Shown here: one piece after another, positions 42,910-51,254 of the stretch
Position numbering within the stretch: the stretch's first letter is position 1
Layout of the letters: each line of letters starts with the position of its first letter
Assembly (NCBI GenBank): GCA_964230215.1
Contig: CAXRGQ010000001.1
Location: 124,001-188,000, forward strand
Source of the DNA: JAUILH01 sp964230215
Lineage (GTDB): Bacteria > Bacteroidota > Bacteroidia > Flavobacteriales_D > JAUILH01
Reading direction: 5' to 3'
Length of the DNA stretch: 64,000 nucleotides
The notes under the pieces: generated by a model
Databases searched by the model: none
Seen by the model: only the letters and a program-made list of their open reading frames with translations
What the model was told of the DNA's origin: nothing
Translations under genes and position numbers: made by a program

Positions 42910-43604
42910 GATATTTAGGTTTACTTATCGTATTCATCACTTCTATTTCCTATTCGCAGACGGTGCTATTATTACATGATGTTAATGAGGATAAAGACTC
43001 GGAGTCTGGACCAGGTAAAACCACACATGCGGGAGGTTCGTTCTATTATGGATTAATAGCGGGTCCGACTGAAAGCGACTCAGTACCTCTAAAGCTCGGC
43101 AAGTCTTTTGAGTTAGGTTATGGCTCATATGCCAAATGGCAACCAAATAAGTTTTTTGGTTTGGGCGTAGAAAACAATTTCATGTTTAGAATCTACTCAT
43201 TTAAACAAAACGATGAACAGTTATTTAGAGACCCATCAGATAATAAGCGTGAAAGCCTATGGTTTATTAGCTATCAAATTAATCCGTTTATGCGACTGAG
43301 TTATACGCTAAAGCGAGGGGACCATCATGGCATGTATACAGACTTTGGAATGCAGTGCAATTACAGTTTTATTAATCGATACACGCAGGTGAATAAGGCC
43401 ACAAGCACCTCAGGAAACACAAGAATTACAGAGTCAAGACTAGATTACGTTAAAAGGTTAACATTTGAACCGACCTTTAGACTTGGAATTCGGAATATCA
43501 TATTCTACGCAAAATATAGGCTGAATGACATTTTCAAGACTGTCGATGGGTACAAATATCCTGAATTAACTCGCTTTACAATTGGAATAGCTATCATGAG
43601 TTGA
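42906..43604 (+). CDS. Outer-membrane beta-barrel-like protein, unknown function
   Basis: The signal peptide is about residues 1-17 (SISYSQ). The mature protein has barrel-type strands (GSFYYGLIAG, SFELGYGSYAKWQP, FFGLGVENNFMFRIYSF, SLWFISYQINPFMRLSYTL) and ends LTRFTIGIAIMS. At 232 aa it fits a small barrel. I recognise no family. Its ATG overlaps the subtilase stop (ATGA), so the protease and the barrel are made together; the barrel may be an export partner or substrate of the protease (inference). It ends just before the SAM-riboswitch promoter, whose -33 element begins at its stop codon. Confidence 0.75.
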   Translation: MRYLGLLIVFITSISYSQTVLLLHDVNEDKDSESGPGKTTHAGGSFYYGLIAGPTESDSVPLKLGKSFELGYGSYAKWQPNKFFGLGVENNFMFRIYSFKQNDEQLFRDPSDNKRESLWFISYQINPFMRLSYTLKRGDHHGMYTDFGMQCNYSFINRYTQVNKATSTSGNTRITESRLDYVKRLTFEPTFRLGIRNIIFYAKYRLNDIFKTVDGYKYPELTRFTIGIAIMS

Positions 43605-43637
43605 TTTGGATTTATCCGAACTATTCACGTACATTTG
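43605..43637 (+). promoter_or_regulatory. Promoter of the methionine operon
   Basis: TTTG (43605-43608), then 21 bp, then TACATTTG (43630-43637), a full match to TAnnTTTG and identical to the sulfur operon -7 box. Transcription would start about 15-20 nt before the riboswitch P1 stem. Confidence 0.7.
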
Positions 43638-43657
43638 TCCCAGTTCTTAAACAAACG

Positions 43658-43766
43658 TTTTATCCGGAAAGGTGGAGGGATTAGGCCCAATGAAACCTTA
43701 GCAACCTATCAGACATGACAAGGTGCTAATTCCTATTACAACATATATCGTTGTAAAAAGATGAGG
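43658..43766 (+). ncRNA. SAM-I riboswitch (S-box)
   Basis: This is an S-adenosylmethionine-sensing aptamer upstream of the methionine genes. The conserved core is visible in order: P1 5' strand TTATC (43660-43664), GGTGGAGGGA (43671-43680), GGCCCAATGAAACC (43684-43697), TTAGCAACC (43698-43706) and AAGGTGCTAATTCC (43720-43733). A P4 hairpin TTACAAC/GTTGTAA (43736-43756) follows, then the P1 3' strand GATGA (43760-43764). P1 pairs with one G-U. After it comes only a weak TTGAAA/TTTCAA hairpin without a U-tract, so control is more likely translational or through an alternative pairing than by a standard terminator. The next start codon lies 43 nt later. Confidence 0.93.
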
Positions 43767-43808
43767 TGTTTTGAAATAATTTCAATTCCTTTCCGACAAA
43801 TTATTTAT

Positions 43809-44222
43809 ATGAAAATTACGCTTCAACGTAAAGAAGGCTTGTTTAATTTGGTGCACACCAATGAACGAGGATTTACAATCATAACAGATGCATCCCCAAG
43901 CATAGGAGGTGGCAATGATGGTTTTAGACCTATGGAGTTGCTCTTGTCTAGTCTAGCCAGTTGTTCTGCCATTGATGTCATCAATATATTAAACAAACAG
44001 AAACAAAACATCCATAGTTTTTTTGTTGATGTAGAAGGAGAGCGTGTTGATGGCACTCCTTCCCCATTCAAAAAAATCAATGTGCATTTTAATATTAAAG
44101 GTGAGGTGGATGAAAATAAATTGAAGCGCGCCATCGACTTAACCAAAGATAAATACTGTTCAGTACGATTTTCTTTACATCCAGACATTGAGATTAATTA
44201 CACATTTACATTGACATCATGA
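43809..44222 (+). CDS. OsmC/Ohr-family protein
   Basis: This is a small cytoplasmic protein of the OsmC fold, usually acting as a thiol peroxidase on organic hydroperoxides. It has the conserved GGGNDGFRPMELLLSSLASCSAIDVINIL block with one catalytic-type Cys and SVRFSLHPDIEINY at the C-terminus, giving 137 aa. I use the Met at MKITLQRKEG. The longest frame begins inside the riboswitch P1 region and adds a non-homologous tail. It is the first gene under the SAM riboswitch and overlaps the sulfhydrylase gene by 4 bp. That places an OsmC-like protein inside methionine synthesis, so a role in handling reactive sulfur species is plausible (inference). Confidence 0.9.
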   Translation: MKITLQRKEGLFNLVHTNERGFTIITDASPSIGGGNDGFRPMELLLSSLASCSAIDVINILNKQKQNIHSFFVDVEGERVDGTPSPFKKINVHFNIKGEVDENKLKRAIDLTKDKYCSVRFSLHPDIEINYTFTLTS

Positions 44223-45376
44223 GAGACGAAACATTAGCTATCCGCCTTCAGACTGAGCAAAGTGAATATCGTGAACATTCGGTTCCGCTATTTCTAACTT
44301 CTAGCTTTACATTTAACAGTGCAGAACATGCTGAGGAAATGTTTGCTGGCAATGGAAGTGGCGACATTTACTCGAGATTTTCTAACCCAAACAGTAATGA
44401 GTTTGTACAGAAAATGTGTGCGCTTGAAAATGCTGAGTATGGGGTTGCTTTAGCGTCTGGAATGAGCGCCATATTTAACACGCTTGCTACACATCTGCAA
44501 AGTGGAGATCATCTAATTGCTGCGTCTTCGTTGTTTGGCAACTCATTGTATATAATCAACAACATTCTGCCAAAATGGGGGATTGAGTGTAGCTTGGTAG
44601 ATTTGAACAACAGAGAAGCATGGCAAAACAATATTAAGCCAAATACAAAAATGGCCTTGGTAGAAACGCCAACCAACCCAAGTCTAGAATTGATTGATTT
44701 AAAATGGTTATCCAAATTGTGTAAATCCAATGAAATCATTTTAGCTGTAGATAACTGTTTCGCAACTCCTATAGTTCAAAAACCCATTAATTTTGGAGCG
44801 GATATTGTGATTCACTCTGCTACCAAATTTATTGACGGGCAAGGACGTGTACTTGGCGGAGTTGTTGTGGGATCTGAAGAGCTTTGTACACCTATTTATG
44901 ATTTTTTAAGGCGCACTGGCAGCAGTCTATCGCCATTTAATGCCTGGATATTATCTAAGAGTTTAGAAACATTATCATTGAGAGTTGAAAAACATTGCAG
45001 CAATGCACTTGAATTAGCCACACGATTCGAAAATGACAAACGATTGAAACAAGTGCGCTACCCATTTTTAAAATCGCATGATCAATATGAACTTGCCAAG
45101 CAGCAAATGAGATTTGGTGGTGGATTGTTTACGATTGAAGTCGATGGCGGTAAAGAGCGTTGTTTTGAAGTAATTAACAAACTAAAATTGCTTTCAATTA
45201 CTGCAAATCTAGGTGATACAAGAACCATTGTAACGCATCCAGCTACAACCACCCATTCAAAACTTTCACCAGTAGATCAAGAAAAAGCAGGCATTACAAT
45301 ATCCACCCTAAGAATTTCTGTCGGTCTAGAACATGTTGACGATATTTATGCAGATTTAGATCAGGCCTTGTCTTAA
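44219..45376 (+). CDS. Homoserine-ester sulfhydrylase / cystathionine gamma-synthase family enzyme
   Basis: This PLP enzyme of the Cys/Met metabolism group probably converts O-acetylhomoserine plus sulfide to homocysteine, because metX follows. It has TSSFTFNSAEHAEEMF near residues 28-42, YSRFSNPN near 51-58 and ALASGMSAIFNTL (PLP phosphate region) near 78-90. The PLP Lys203 lies in SATKFIDGQGRVLGG, followed by the C-terminal SVGLEHVDDIYADLDQAL. At 385 aa it has the normal length. Sequence alone does not separate O-acetyl- from O-succinylhomoserine sulfhydrylase (MetZ-like) or from cystathionine gamma-synthase. It overlaps both neighbours (4 bp and 1 bp), so translation of the three genes is coupled. 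Confidence 0.92.
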   Translation: MRDETLAIRLQTEQSEYREHSVPLFLTSSFTFNSAEHAEEMFAGNGSGDIYSRFSNPNSNEFVQKMCALENAEYGVALASGMSAIFNTLATHLQSGDHLIAASSLFGNSLYIINNILPKWGIECSLVDLNNREAWQNNIKPNTKMALVETPTNPSLELIDLKWLSKLCKSNEIILAVDNCFATPIVQKPINFGADIVIHSATKFIDGQGRVLGGVVVGSEELCTPIYDFLRRTGSSLSPFNAWILSKSLETLSLRVEKHCSNALELATRFENDKRLKQVRYPFLKSHDQYELAKQQMRFGGGLFTIEVDGGKERCFEVINKLKLLSITANLGDTRTIVTHPATTTHSKLSPVDQEKAGITISTLRISVGLEHVDDIYADLDQALS

Positions 45377-46377
45377 TGAATAAACATCTATTTACATATA
45401 AGCATGGATTTGCCCTAGAAGCAGGAGGCGAATTAACCGAATTAAAAATTGCTTATCACACCGATGGCACATTGAGCACAACCAAGGACAATGTTGTGAT
45501 GGTTTGTCACGCATTCTCTGCCAGTTCAGATGTTTCTGATTGGTGGAGTGGTTTATATGGCCATAGTAAATTATTTGATCCTATTAAGGATTTCATACTA
45601 TGCCCCAATATCATTGGTTCTCCCTATGGAAGTAGCTCGCCACACGACATCAACCCCGTAACAGGAAAAATCTACGGAAAAGACTTCCCATTAATTACTG
45701 TGCGCGATCAGGTAAAAGCTTATGCTTTATTGCTAGAATCACTCGGAATTACAAAAATTAAGCTGTTGATTGGAGGCTCATACGGAGGTCATCAAGCGCA
45801 GGAGTTGGCATATAGTTTTGAGGGCGAGATAGCACATTTGGTTTTATTGTGCACTGCTGCGCGTGAGAGTGCGTGGAACATAGCCATTCATGAAGCGCAA
45901 CGACTGGCATTGATGTCAGACAGTTCGTTTGACGACTATACACTTGATGCGGGGCGGGATGGTTTGCGGGCGGCTCGTGGGATGGGCATGTTAAACTACC
46001 GTACAGACGAGAGTTATCGATTAACACAGACAGACGAGGATGAAACTAAATTAAATGACTTTAAAGCTTCCTCCTACATTCGTTATCAGGGAGAAAAAAT
46101 GTGTAAGCGTTTTAATGCGCATTCGTACTATGCATTAATGAATTCCTTGGACACACATAACATTGGACGTCATAGAGGAGGTGTGGAAAAAGCCTTATCT
46201 AAGATTAACAGTCCTACAACAGTAATTGGGTTTACCAGCGACCAACTGATTCCTACGAGTGAACAAAAGTTTTTGGCTGAACATCTACCAAATGCAAAAT
46301 ACCATGAAATTGACACGGCTTATGGTCATGATGGTTTTTTGGTAGAAGTGGATGAGATAATGATGATATTATTATAA
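45376..46377 (+). CDS. metX: Homoserine O-acetyltransferase
   Basis: This alpha/beta-hydrolase-fold enzyme acetylates homoserine with acetyl-CoA, the first committed step of methionine synthesis. It has the nucleophile elbow IGGSYGGHQ with Ser135, FILCPNIIGSPYGSSSP near 73-89 and the C-terminal catalytic His in YGHDGFLVE. At 333 aa it is of usual MetX size, though some family members are succinyltransferases. It is the last gene of the SAM-riboswitch operon. The final codons (EVDEIMMILL) recur as a degenerate copy about 110 bp downstream, listed as a repeat. Confidence 0.93.
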   Translation: MNKHLFTYKHGFALEAGGELTELKIAYHTDGTLSTTKDNVVMVCHAFSASSDVSDWWSGLYGHSKLFDPIKDFILCPNIIGSPYGSSSPHDINPVTGKIYGKDFPLITVRDQVKAYALLLESLGITKIKLLIGGSYGGHQAQELAYSFEGEIAHLVLLCTAARESAWNIAIHEAQRLALMSDSSFDDYTLDAGRDGLRAARGMGMLNYRTDESYRLTQTDEDETKLNDFKASSYIRYQGEKMCKRFNAHSYYALMNSLDTHNIGRHRGGVEKALSKINSPTTVIGFTSDQLIPTSEQKFLAEHLPNAKYHEIDTAYGHDGFLVEVDEIMMILL

Positions 46378-46532
46378 TTAAGTTTTTATCGGTATAACGA
46401 GTTAATTAACTACATATTGATTTCGTTGATTGCAAAAAACTCGCGATAGCTGAGGGAAGTGGATGAGATTATGAATTTGTTATTGTAGTTTAAGTTTTTT
46501 GTCGGTATCACGAGTTGAAAACTCGCGATAGC
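46345..46532 (+). repeat. Duplicated metX 3' end with REP-like palindromes
   Basis: The stretch from the last metX codons through a palindrome occurs twice: copy 1 at 46345-46450 and copy 2 at 46456-46532. Copy 2 still encodes a recognisable EVDEIMNLLL-stop. Each copy ends in the palindrome CGGTATnACGAGTT...AACTCGCGATAGC. It is compact in copy 2 (46503-46532, 3-nt loop) and opened by about 30 extra nucleotides in copy 1 (46390-46450). The palindrome form resembles REP elements. Nothing else is visible in this 196-bp gap. Confidence 0.8.
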
Positions 46533-46573
46533 AAGAGGTTTTTAAAGATGCTCGCATAGTAAATAAATAGTCT

Positions 46574-47320
46574 TTACAACGAACTATTTATCAGCCTATC
46601 CGATCCCAATAACTTATGAAATGCAGGCACAGTGCTCACCTTTTTCATCAAACCGATATGCCCTGTGTGATGACAATCTGATCCAACTAAATCAATAATA
46701 TCTTTTTCGATTAGTTCTTCGGCCATGCGTTTTACACCTGGGCCGTAATGGCCTGAAAGGGAGTTAATATTCATTTGTAATTTAATACCACGATCCATCA
46801 TGGCTTCAATTTTATCCCAGTTGCCATGCCAGAAGCTGTAACGCTCAACGTGTGCCAAAATTGGTTTATAACCATTGGTCTGGAATGCGAATATGCAATT
46901 CATTAAATTGCTTGGCTCTTCCATAAACGGCATTTCAAATAAAACGTAATTATCTCCGAAAGTCAGAATCTCCTTTCTATTGATTTTTTCTTCTAAATCA
47001 GGGTCTACATTATATTCTGCCGCCGCCTCAACTTCAATTGGAATACCGGCATCTTTCACTGCCGCCTGAACTTCCTTTAATCCACCTAAAATTATTTCAG
47101 GGGTATTTTTATAGAAGTCCGACATTACATGTGGTGTTGTAATGACTTTTTTATATCCAAACTCAGACATAGAACGAATTAGCTCAAGACTGTCCTCCAT
47201 AGTCTTTGCACCATCATCGATACCAGGAATAAAATGTGAATGCACGTCTGTACCTAAGACAGATAAATCTGCTGGTTTTAACACCTTGTTTTTACCCAAT
47301 ATGCGTGATAATAATCCCAC
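46574..47320 (-). CDS. CpsB/CapC/YwqE-type tyrosine-protein phosphatase (PHP fold)
   Basis: This manganese-type phosphatase of the PHP fold usually dephosphorylates the bacterial tyrosine kinase that controls capsule or exopolysaccharide chain export. Metal ligands are visible in DVHSHFIPGIDDG (His27, His29), VITTPHVM, a central FEMPF/ILAHVERY segment and the C-terminal SDCHHTGH. At 248 aa it has normal length. It is the last gene of the nucleotide-sugar operon, overlapping the rfbB stop/start by one base, which supports a role in polysaccharide output. No Wzc-like kinase is encoded in the window. Confidence 0.92.
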   Translation of the reverse strand: MGLLSRILGKNKVLKPADLSVLGTDVHSHFIPGIDDGAKTMEDSLELIRSMSEFGYKKVITTPHVMSDFYKNTPEIILGGLKEVQAAVKDAGIPIEVEAAAEYNVDPDLEEKINRKEILTFGDNYVLFEMPFMEEPSNLMNCIFAFQTNGYKPILAHVERYSFWHGNWDKIEAMMDRGIKLQMNINSLSGHYGPGVKRMAEELIEKDIIDLVGSDCHHTGHIGLMKKVSTVPAFHKLLGSDRLINSSL

Positions 47321-48369
47321 TATCTTTCTTGGTACTGTTTTTCATAGTAGCTTTTATAAGCACCAGATGTTACATTATTAAGCCAGTCTGTGTTAGCCAA
47401 GTACCATTTAACCGTTTTCTTTAGACCTTCTTCAAAGGTGATTGAAGGTTTCCATCCCAAATCATTATCTATTTTACTGGCATCAATGGCGTAGCGCATA
47501 TCATGTCCAGCACGATCTTTTACAAACTTTATTCTTGTTCGAGCATCTCCAATCTCTCTTCCTAACTGTTCATCAACAGTGTCACATAGTAAATGAACAA
47601 GATCAATATTCTTCCATTCGTTGTGCCCTCCTATATTATAGGTCTCTCCAACTGGTCCATCATGATAGATTTTATCGATAGCAATGGCATGATCTTCCAC
47701 CCACAACCAATCTCTGATGTTCAATCCGGCGCCATAAACTGGCAAATCCTTCTTGTGAATGATGTTATTAATCATCAAAGGAATCAGTTTTTCTGGAAAT
47801 TGGTAGGACCCGTAATTATTAGAGCAATTCGAAATCTTAACAGGTAAGTTATAAGTGTGATGATATGCTCTTACTAGATGGTCAGAGCCAGCTTTACTTG
47901 CAGAGTAAGGGCTTCTCGGATCGTAAGCAGTCGTCTCTAGAAACATACCCTCATCGCCAAGCGAACCATACACCTCATCTGTAGAAACATGATAAAAGCA
48001 AACATCCTTTCTGTCTTTCCATGCAGCTCGAGCAACATTTAATAGTGTCACTGTTCCAACTAGGTTAGTTTGTATAAACTCCATTGGATTTTCAATTGAT
48101 CTATCCACATGTGATTCTGCCGCAAGATGAATAACCCCGGTGATTTCGTGCTGTTCAAACACATGTTTTAATAATTTCTCATCTAGAATATCTCCTTTGA
48201 TGAAAGAATAGTTATTGGCATTCTCAACATCTTTTAGGTTTTCCAGATTTCCAGCGTAGGTCAGCTTATCGTAGTTGATAATTTGATAATCCGGATACTT
48301 ATTCACCATTAGCCTCACTAAATGGGAACCAATAAAACCGGCACCTCCTGTTACAAGAATTCTTTTCAT
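47320..48369 (-). CDS. rfbB: dTDP-glucose 4,6-dehydratase
   Basis: This NAD-dependent short-chain dehydrogenase makes dTDP-4-keto-6-deoxyglucose, the precursor of rhamnose and other 6-deoxy sugars. It has TGGAGFIGSHLV (residues 7-18), the catalytic HVSTDEVYGSLGD region with Thr-Asp-Glu, YSASKAGSDHLVRAYHHTY (Tyr/Lys) and NNYGSYQFPEKLIPLMI. At 349 aa it has the normal length. The partner enzymes RfbA, RfbC and RfbD are not in the window, so the end sugar is unknown. It overlaps both neighbours by a single base. Confidence 0.94.
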   Translation of the reverse strand: MKRILVTGGAGFIGSHLVRLMVNKYPDYQIINYDKLTYAGNLENLKDVENANNYSFIKGDILDEKLLKHVFEQHEITGVIHLAAESHVDRSIENPMEFIQTNLVGTVTLLNVARAAWKDRKDVCFYHVSTDEVYGSLGDEGMFLETTAYDPRSPYSASKAGSDHLVRAYHHTYNLPVKISNCSNNYGSYQFPEKLIPLMINNIIHKKDLPVYGAGLNIRDWLWVEDHAIAIDKIYHDGPVGETYNIGGHNEWKNIDLVHLLCDTVDEQLGREIGDARTRIKFVKDRAGHDMRYAIDASKIDNDLGWKPSITFEEGLKKTVKWYLANTDWLNNVTSGAYKSYYEKQYQER

Positions 48370-49658
48370 TACAGACTCCAGTATTCTATGTCATTAATTT
48401 TTCCGCGATACAGTCCCTTTAAATCAACCAACAGACCTTTACCATTCATCATTGCCTTGAAATCATCTTCTGTAAGCGACAAATATTCTTCATGATTAAC
48501 TGCTACAATGATAGCGTCATAATTACCTTGTGGTTTATCCACTAAACCATAACCATACTCGTGCCTTAATTCGTCACTGTCTGCATGTGGATCCACAACG
48601 TCTACCTTAACAGCAAATGACTCAAGTTCTCTAATTACATCACAAACCTTAGAATTTCTAATGTCACTAACGTCTTCTTTAAAAGTTGCCCCCATAACAA
48701 GAACGCGGCTATCCATTATGTTTTTGCCTTGTGCAAGGATTTTCTTTACCGTTTGTTTACCAACATAGAAGCCCATTGAGTCATTGATATATCTTCCAGA
48801 ATTGATAATCTTCGCATGATACCCCTTCTGTTTGGCTTTATGTGTTAAGTAATATGGGTCAACACCAATACAATGTCCTCCAACAAGACCAGGACGGAAA
48901 TTTAAGAAATTCCATTTTGTACCTGCAGCCTCTAGAACTTCATAGGTATTAATTCCTATACGGTTGAATATAATCGATAGCTCATTGATCAATGCAATAT
49001 TCACATCACGTTGAGTATTCTCAATAATCTTTGCCGCTTCTGCTACCTTAATACTGCTTGCTCTGTGTACACCAGCCTCTACAACTAATTCGTACGTTTT
49101 TGCAATTTCTTCAGCAGACTCCGGTCCACAACCAGATACTACTTTAACGATATTGGATAGAGTATGGACTTTGTCTCCTGGATTAATTCGCTCCGGGCTA
49201 TAGCCAACATAGAAATCCTCTTTCCATTTTAAACCAGAAATTTCTTCTAGCACAGGGATACAATCTTCCTCCGTACACCCTGGGTATACAGTTGATTCAT
49301 ACACCACATAGTCGCCTTTCTTAAGCACTTGTGCAACTGTTTTTGACGCCCCAATTAGCGGTCTAAGGTCTGGCATATTAGAATCATCTATTGGCGTTGG
49401 AACCGCAACAATAAAGAATTGCACATCCTTCAATTCCTCCAAATCAGCTGTAAAATGAATATCACAACCTTCAAATTCTGATGCTTCTAGTTCGTTACTA
49501 GGATCGATATTATTGCGCATCATTTCAACACGTTGCTCGTTGATATCAAATCCAACCACTTTTATCTTTCTTGCAAACTCCAATGCAATTGGAAGACCAA
49601 CATATCCTAATCCAATTACAGCGAGTTTTGCTTCTTTATTTACTAATTTATTATACAT
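48369..49658 (-). CDS. UDP-HexNAc 6-dehydrogenase (TviB/WbpO-like)
   Basis: This NAD-dependent enzyme oxidises C6 of a UDP-N-acetylhexosamine (GlcNAc or GalNAc) to the uronic acid. The nucleotide fold is AVIGLGYVGLPIAL (about 14-27). The substrate region is YSPERINPGD, followed by the catalytic Cys in GLVGGHCIGVDPYYL and the C-terminal VMGATFKEDVSDIRNSK motif. At 429 aa it has the family length. It is followed upstream in the operon by a Gfo/Idh/MocA oxidoreductase and a WbpD-like acetyltransferase, and an aminotransferase heads the cluster. This is the set needed for a 2,3-diacetamido uronic acid, so UDP-GlcNAc is the more likely substrate (inference). Confidence 0.93.
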   Translation of the reverse strand: MYNKLVNKEAKLAVIGLGYVGLPIALEFARKIKVVGFDINEQRVEMMRNNIDPSNELEASEFEGCDIHFTADLEELKDVQFFIVAVPTPIDDSNMPDLRPLIGASKTVAQVLKKGDYVVYESTVYPGCTEEDCIPVLEEISGLKWKEDFYVGYSPERINPGDKVHTLSNIVKVVSGCGPESAEEIAKTYELVVEAGVHRASSIKVAEAAKIIENTQRDVNIALINELSIIFNRIGINTYEVLEAAGTKWNFLNFRPGLVGGHCIGVDPYYLTHKAKQKGYHAKIINSGRYINDSMGFYVGKQTVKKILAQGKNIMDSRVLVMGATFKEDVSDIRNSKVCDVIRELESFAVKVDVVDPHADSDELRHEYGYGLVDKPQGNYDAIIVAVNHEEYLSLTEDDFKAMMNGKGLLVDLKGLYRGKINDIEYWSL

Positions 49659-49660
49659 GG

Positions 49661-50680
49661 TTATAAGTTTCTAAGTGAGTAAATGCGCTCGATAATATCG
49701 ACCACTTTTAAACCTTCTAAGGCATTTGTAGTAGCGGTATTTCTACCTTTTAATGTATCAATTACGTTTTCAAAAATATGATGATGGTTAGCGGCAGATC
49801 CTTTATAAGGACCGTAATCATTCGCTGGATTAGACGGTCTTAACTCCGGCATTTCGTAGCCATCAATATTACAATATTCAACTTCATTCATATACTGACC
49901 TCCAATTTTGATTGACCCCTTGCTTCCTATAACTGTCAAGCTGCTTTCTAAATTGGTGTTCCACACAGCTGTACTATAATTGATACAGCCCATTCCTCCA
50001 TTTACAAAGTCAAAGCTAACTAAGCCTGAATCCTCAAAGTCGGTTGAGTTTTTATGAGTAAAGTCGTTAAATTTTCCTTGGATATTCTTTATATCACCAA
50101 ACAGCCAGTACATGATGTCTATAAAATGCGAAAACTGGGTGAATAGTGTGCCTCCGTCCAAATCATTGGTGCCTTTCCAACCACCCGCTTTGTAATAGCG
50201 ATCGTCACGATTCCAATAGCAGTTTATTTGCACCATAAATATATCTCCCAGCAATTTCTGATCGATAACACTCTTAATCCACTCCGACGGTGGCGAGTAT
50301 CTATTCTGCATTACACAAAACACGTGCTTAGATTGCTGCAAAGCCTTAAAGATGACCTGCTCACACTTATCTTTCGATAATCCCATAGGTTTTTCGACAA
50401 CCACGTGCTTACCTGCTTCCAGGGCAGCAATGCTCTGATCAGAGTGGAAGCCATTAGGTGTGCAAACACACACTACATCTATTTCAGGATGATTATTTAT
50501 CATCTCATTAATATCAGCGTATAATGGAACGGTAAAATCATCTATCCCTAACTCAGAAGCGGGTTTAACATCCGTAAGTGCTATTAGCTCAGCCTCCTCG
50601 TTTCGATTAATCATCTCGGCATGTCGTTTCCCGATATGTCCGCATCCAACTACTCCAAAATTTATCTTCGCCTCTCCCAT
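49661..50680 (-). CDS. Gfo/Idh/MocA-family sugar oxidoreductase (WbpB-like)
   Basis: This NAD-dependent dehydrogenase probably oxidises C3 of the UDP-HexNAc uronic acid to the 3-keto form. It has the Rossmann motif FGVVGCGHIGKRHAEMI (residues 8-24) and the family signature VVEKPMGLSKDKCEQ, followed by the C-terminal alpha/beta domain with GGTLFTQFSHFIDIMYWLFGD (catalytic His region). At 339 aa it has the usual length. The neighbouring acetyltransferase, aminotransferase and 6-dehydrogenase support the WbpB-like role by context. Sequence alone would allow other sugar substrates. Confidence 0.88.
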   Translation of the reverse strand: MGEAKINFGVVGCGHIGKRHAEMINRNEEAELIALTDVKPASELGIDDFTVPLYADINEMINNHPEIDVVCVCTPNGFHSDQSIAALEAGKHVVVEKPMGLSKDKCEQVIFKALQQSKHVFCVMQNRYSPPSEWIKSVIDQKLLGDIFMVQINCYWNRDDRYYKAGGWKGTNDLDGGTLFTQFSHFIDIMYWLFGDIKNIQGKFNDFTHKNSTDFEDSGLVSFDFVNGGMGCINYSTAVWNTNLESSLTVIGSKGSIKIGGQYMNEVEYCNIDGYEMPELRPSNPANDYGPYKGSAANHHHIFENVIDTLKGRNTATTNALEGLKVVDIIERIYSLRNL

Positions 50681-50684
50681 TCTT

Positions 50685-51254
50685 TTATGTTTTTTGGACC
50701 CTATTATTATCCAGTTTATAACTTTCTCTACTTTCAGGACATATTGCTATTCCATCAGCATCAAACTCCAACCTGTGGCCGTATTCACTAATCCACCCAA
50801 TTTGCTTAGCCGGATTACCTACAAGCAATGCAAACGGTGGAACTTCTTTAGTCACCACTGCTCCAGCACCGATAAAAGCATACTCACCAATATCATTACC
50901 ACATACAATCGTGGCATTTGCACCAATACTTGCCCCCTTTTTAACTCTGGTTTTTGCGTATTGATCTCTTCTATTTACGTGACTTCTTGGATTAATTACA
51001 TTCGTGAAGACCATAGATGGCCCTAAGAAAACATCATCCTCACATATAACTCCGGTATATATTGACACGTTGTTTTGAACCTTCACATTATTTCCCAAAA
51101 CTACCTCTGGCGAAATCACAACATTCTGCCCAATGTTACACCTATCTCCAATCTTGCAGTTAGGCATTACATGAGAAAAGTGCCAAATTTTTGTTCCATC
51201 ACCAATTTGACAACCCTCATCAATCACGGCCGTATCGTGCGCAAAGTAGCTCAT
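50685..51254 (-). CDS. Hexapeptide-repeat N-acetyltransferase (WbpD-like)
   Basis: This left-handed beta-helix acetyltransferase probably acetylates the 3-amino group of a UDP-2-acetamido-3-amino uronic acid. Hexapeptide repeats run from about residue 10 to 140 (AVIDEGCQIGDGTKIWHFSHVMPNC-type turn, IGQNVVISPEV, VKVQNNVSIYTGVICEDDVFLGPSMVFTN). An inserted loop contains NPRSHVNRRDQYAKT, typical of the WbpD/WlbB group. At 189 aa it has the expected size. The start codon shares one base with the UDP-xylose synthase stop; the Gfo/Idh/MocA gene follows 4 bp later. Confidence 0.9.
   Translation of the reverse strand: MSYFAHDTAVIDEGCQIGDGTKIWHFSHVMPNCKIGDRCNIGQNVVISPEVVLGNNVKVQNNVSIYTGVICEDDVFLGPSMVFTNVINPRSHVNRRDQYAKTRVKKGASIGANATIVCGNDIGEYAFIGAGAVVTKEVPPFALLVGNPAKQIGWISEYGHRLEFDADGIAICPESRESYKLDNNRVQKT

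Noticed and set aside
42910..43604. Barrel protein considered as part of the SAM-controlled operon
   Set aside because: Its stop codon lies upstream of the operon promoter, so it is transcribed with the subtilase instead.
43761..43808. Longer OsmC frame starting at 43761
   Set aside because: It begins within the P1 3' strand of the SAM riboswitch and adds a non-homologous tail.
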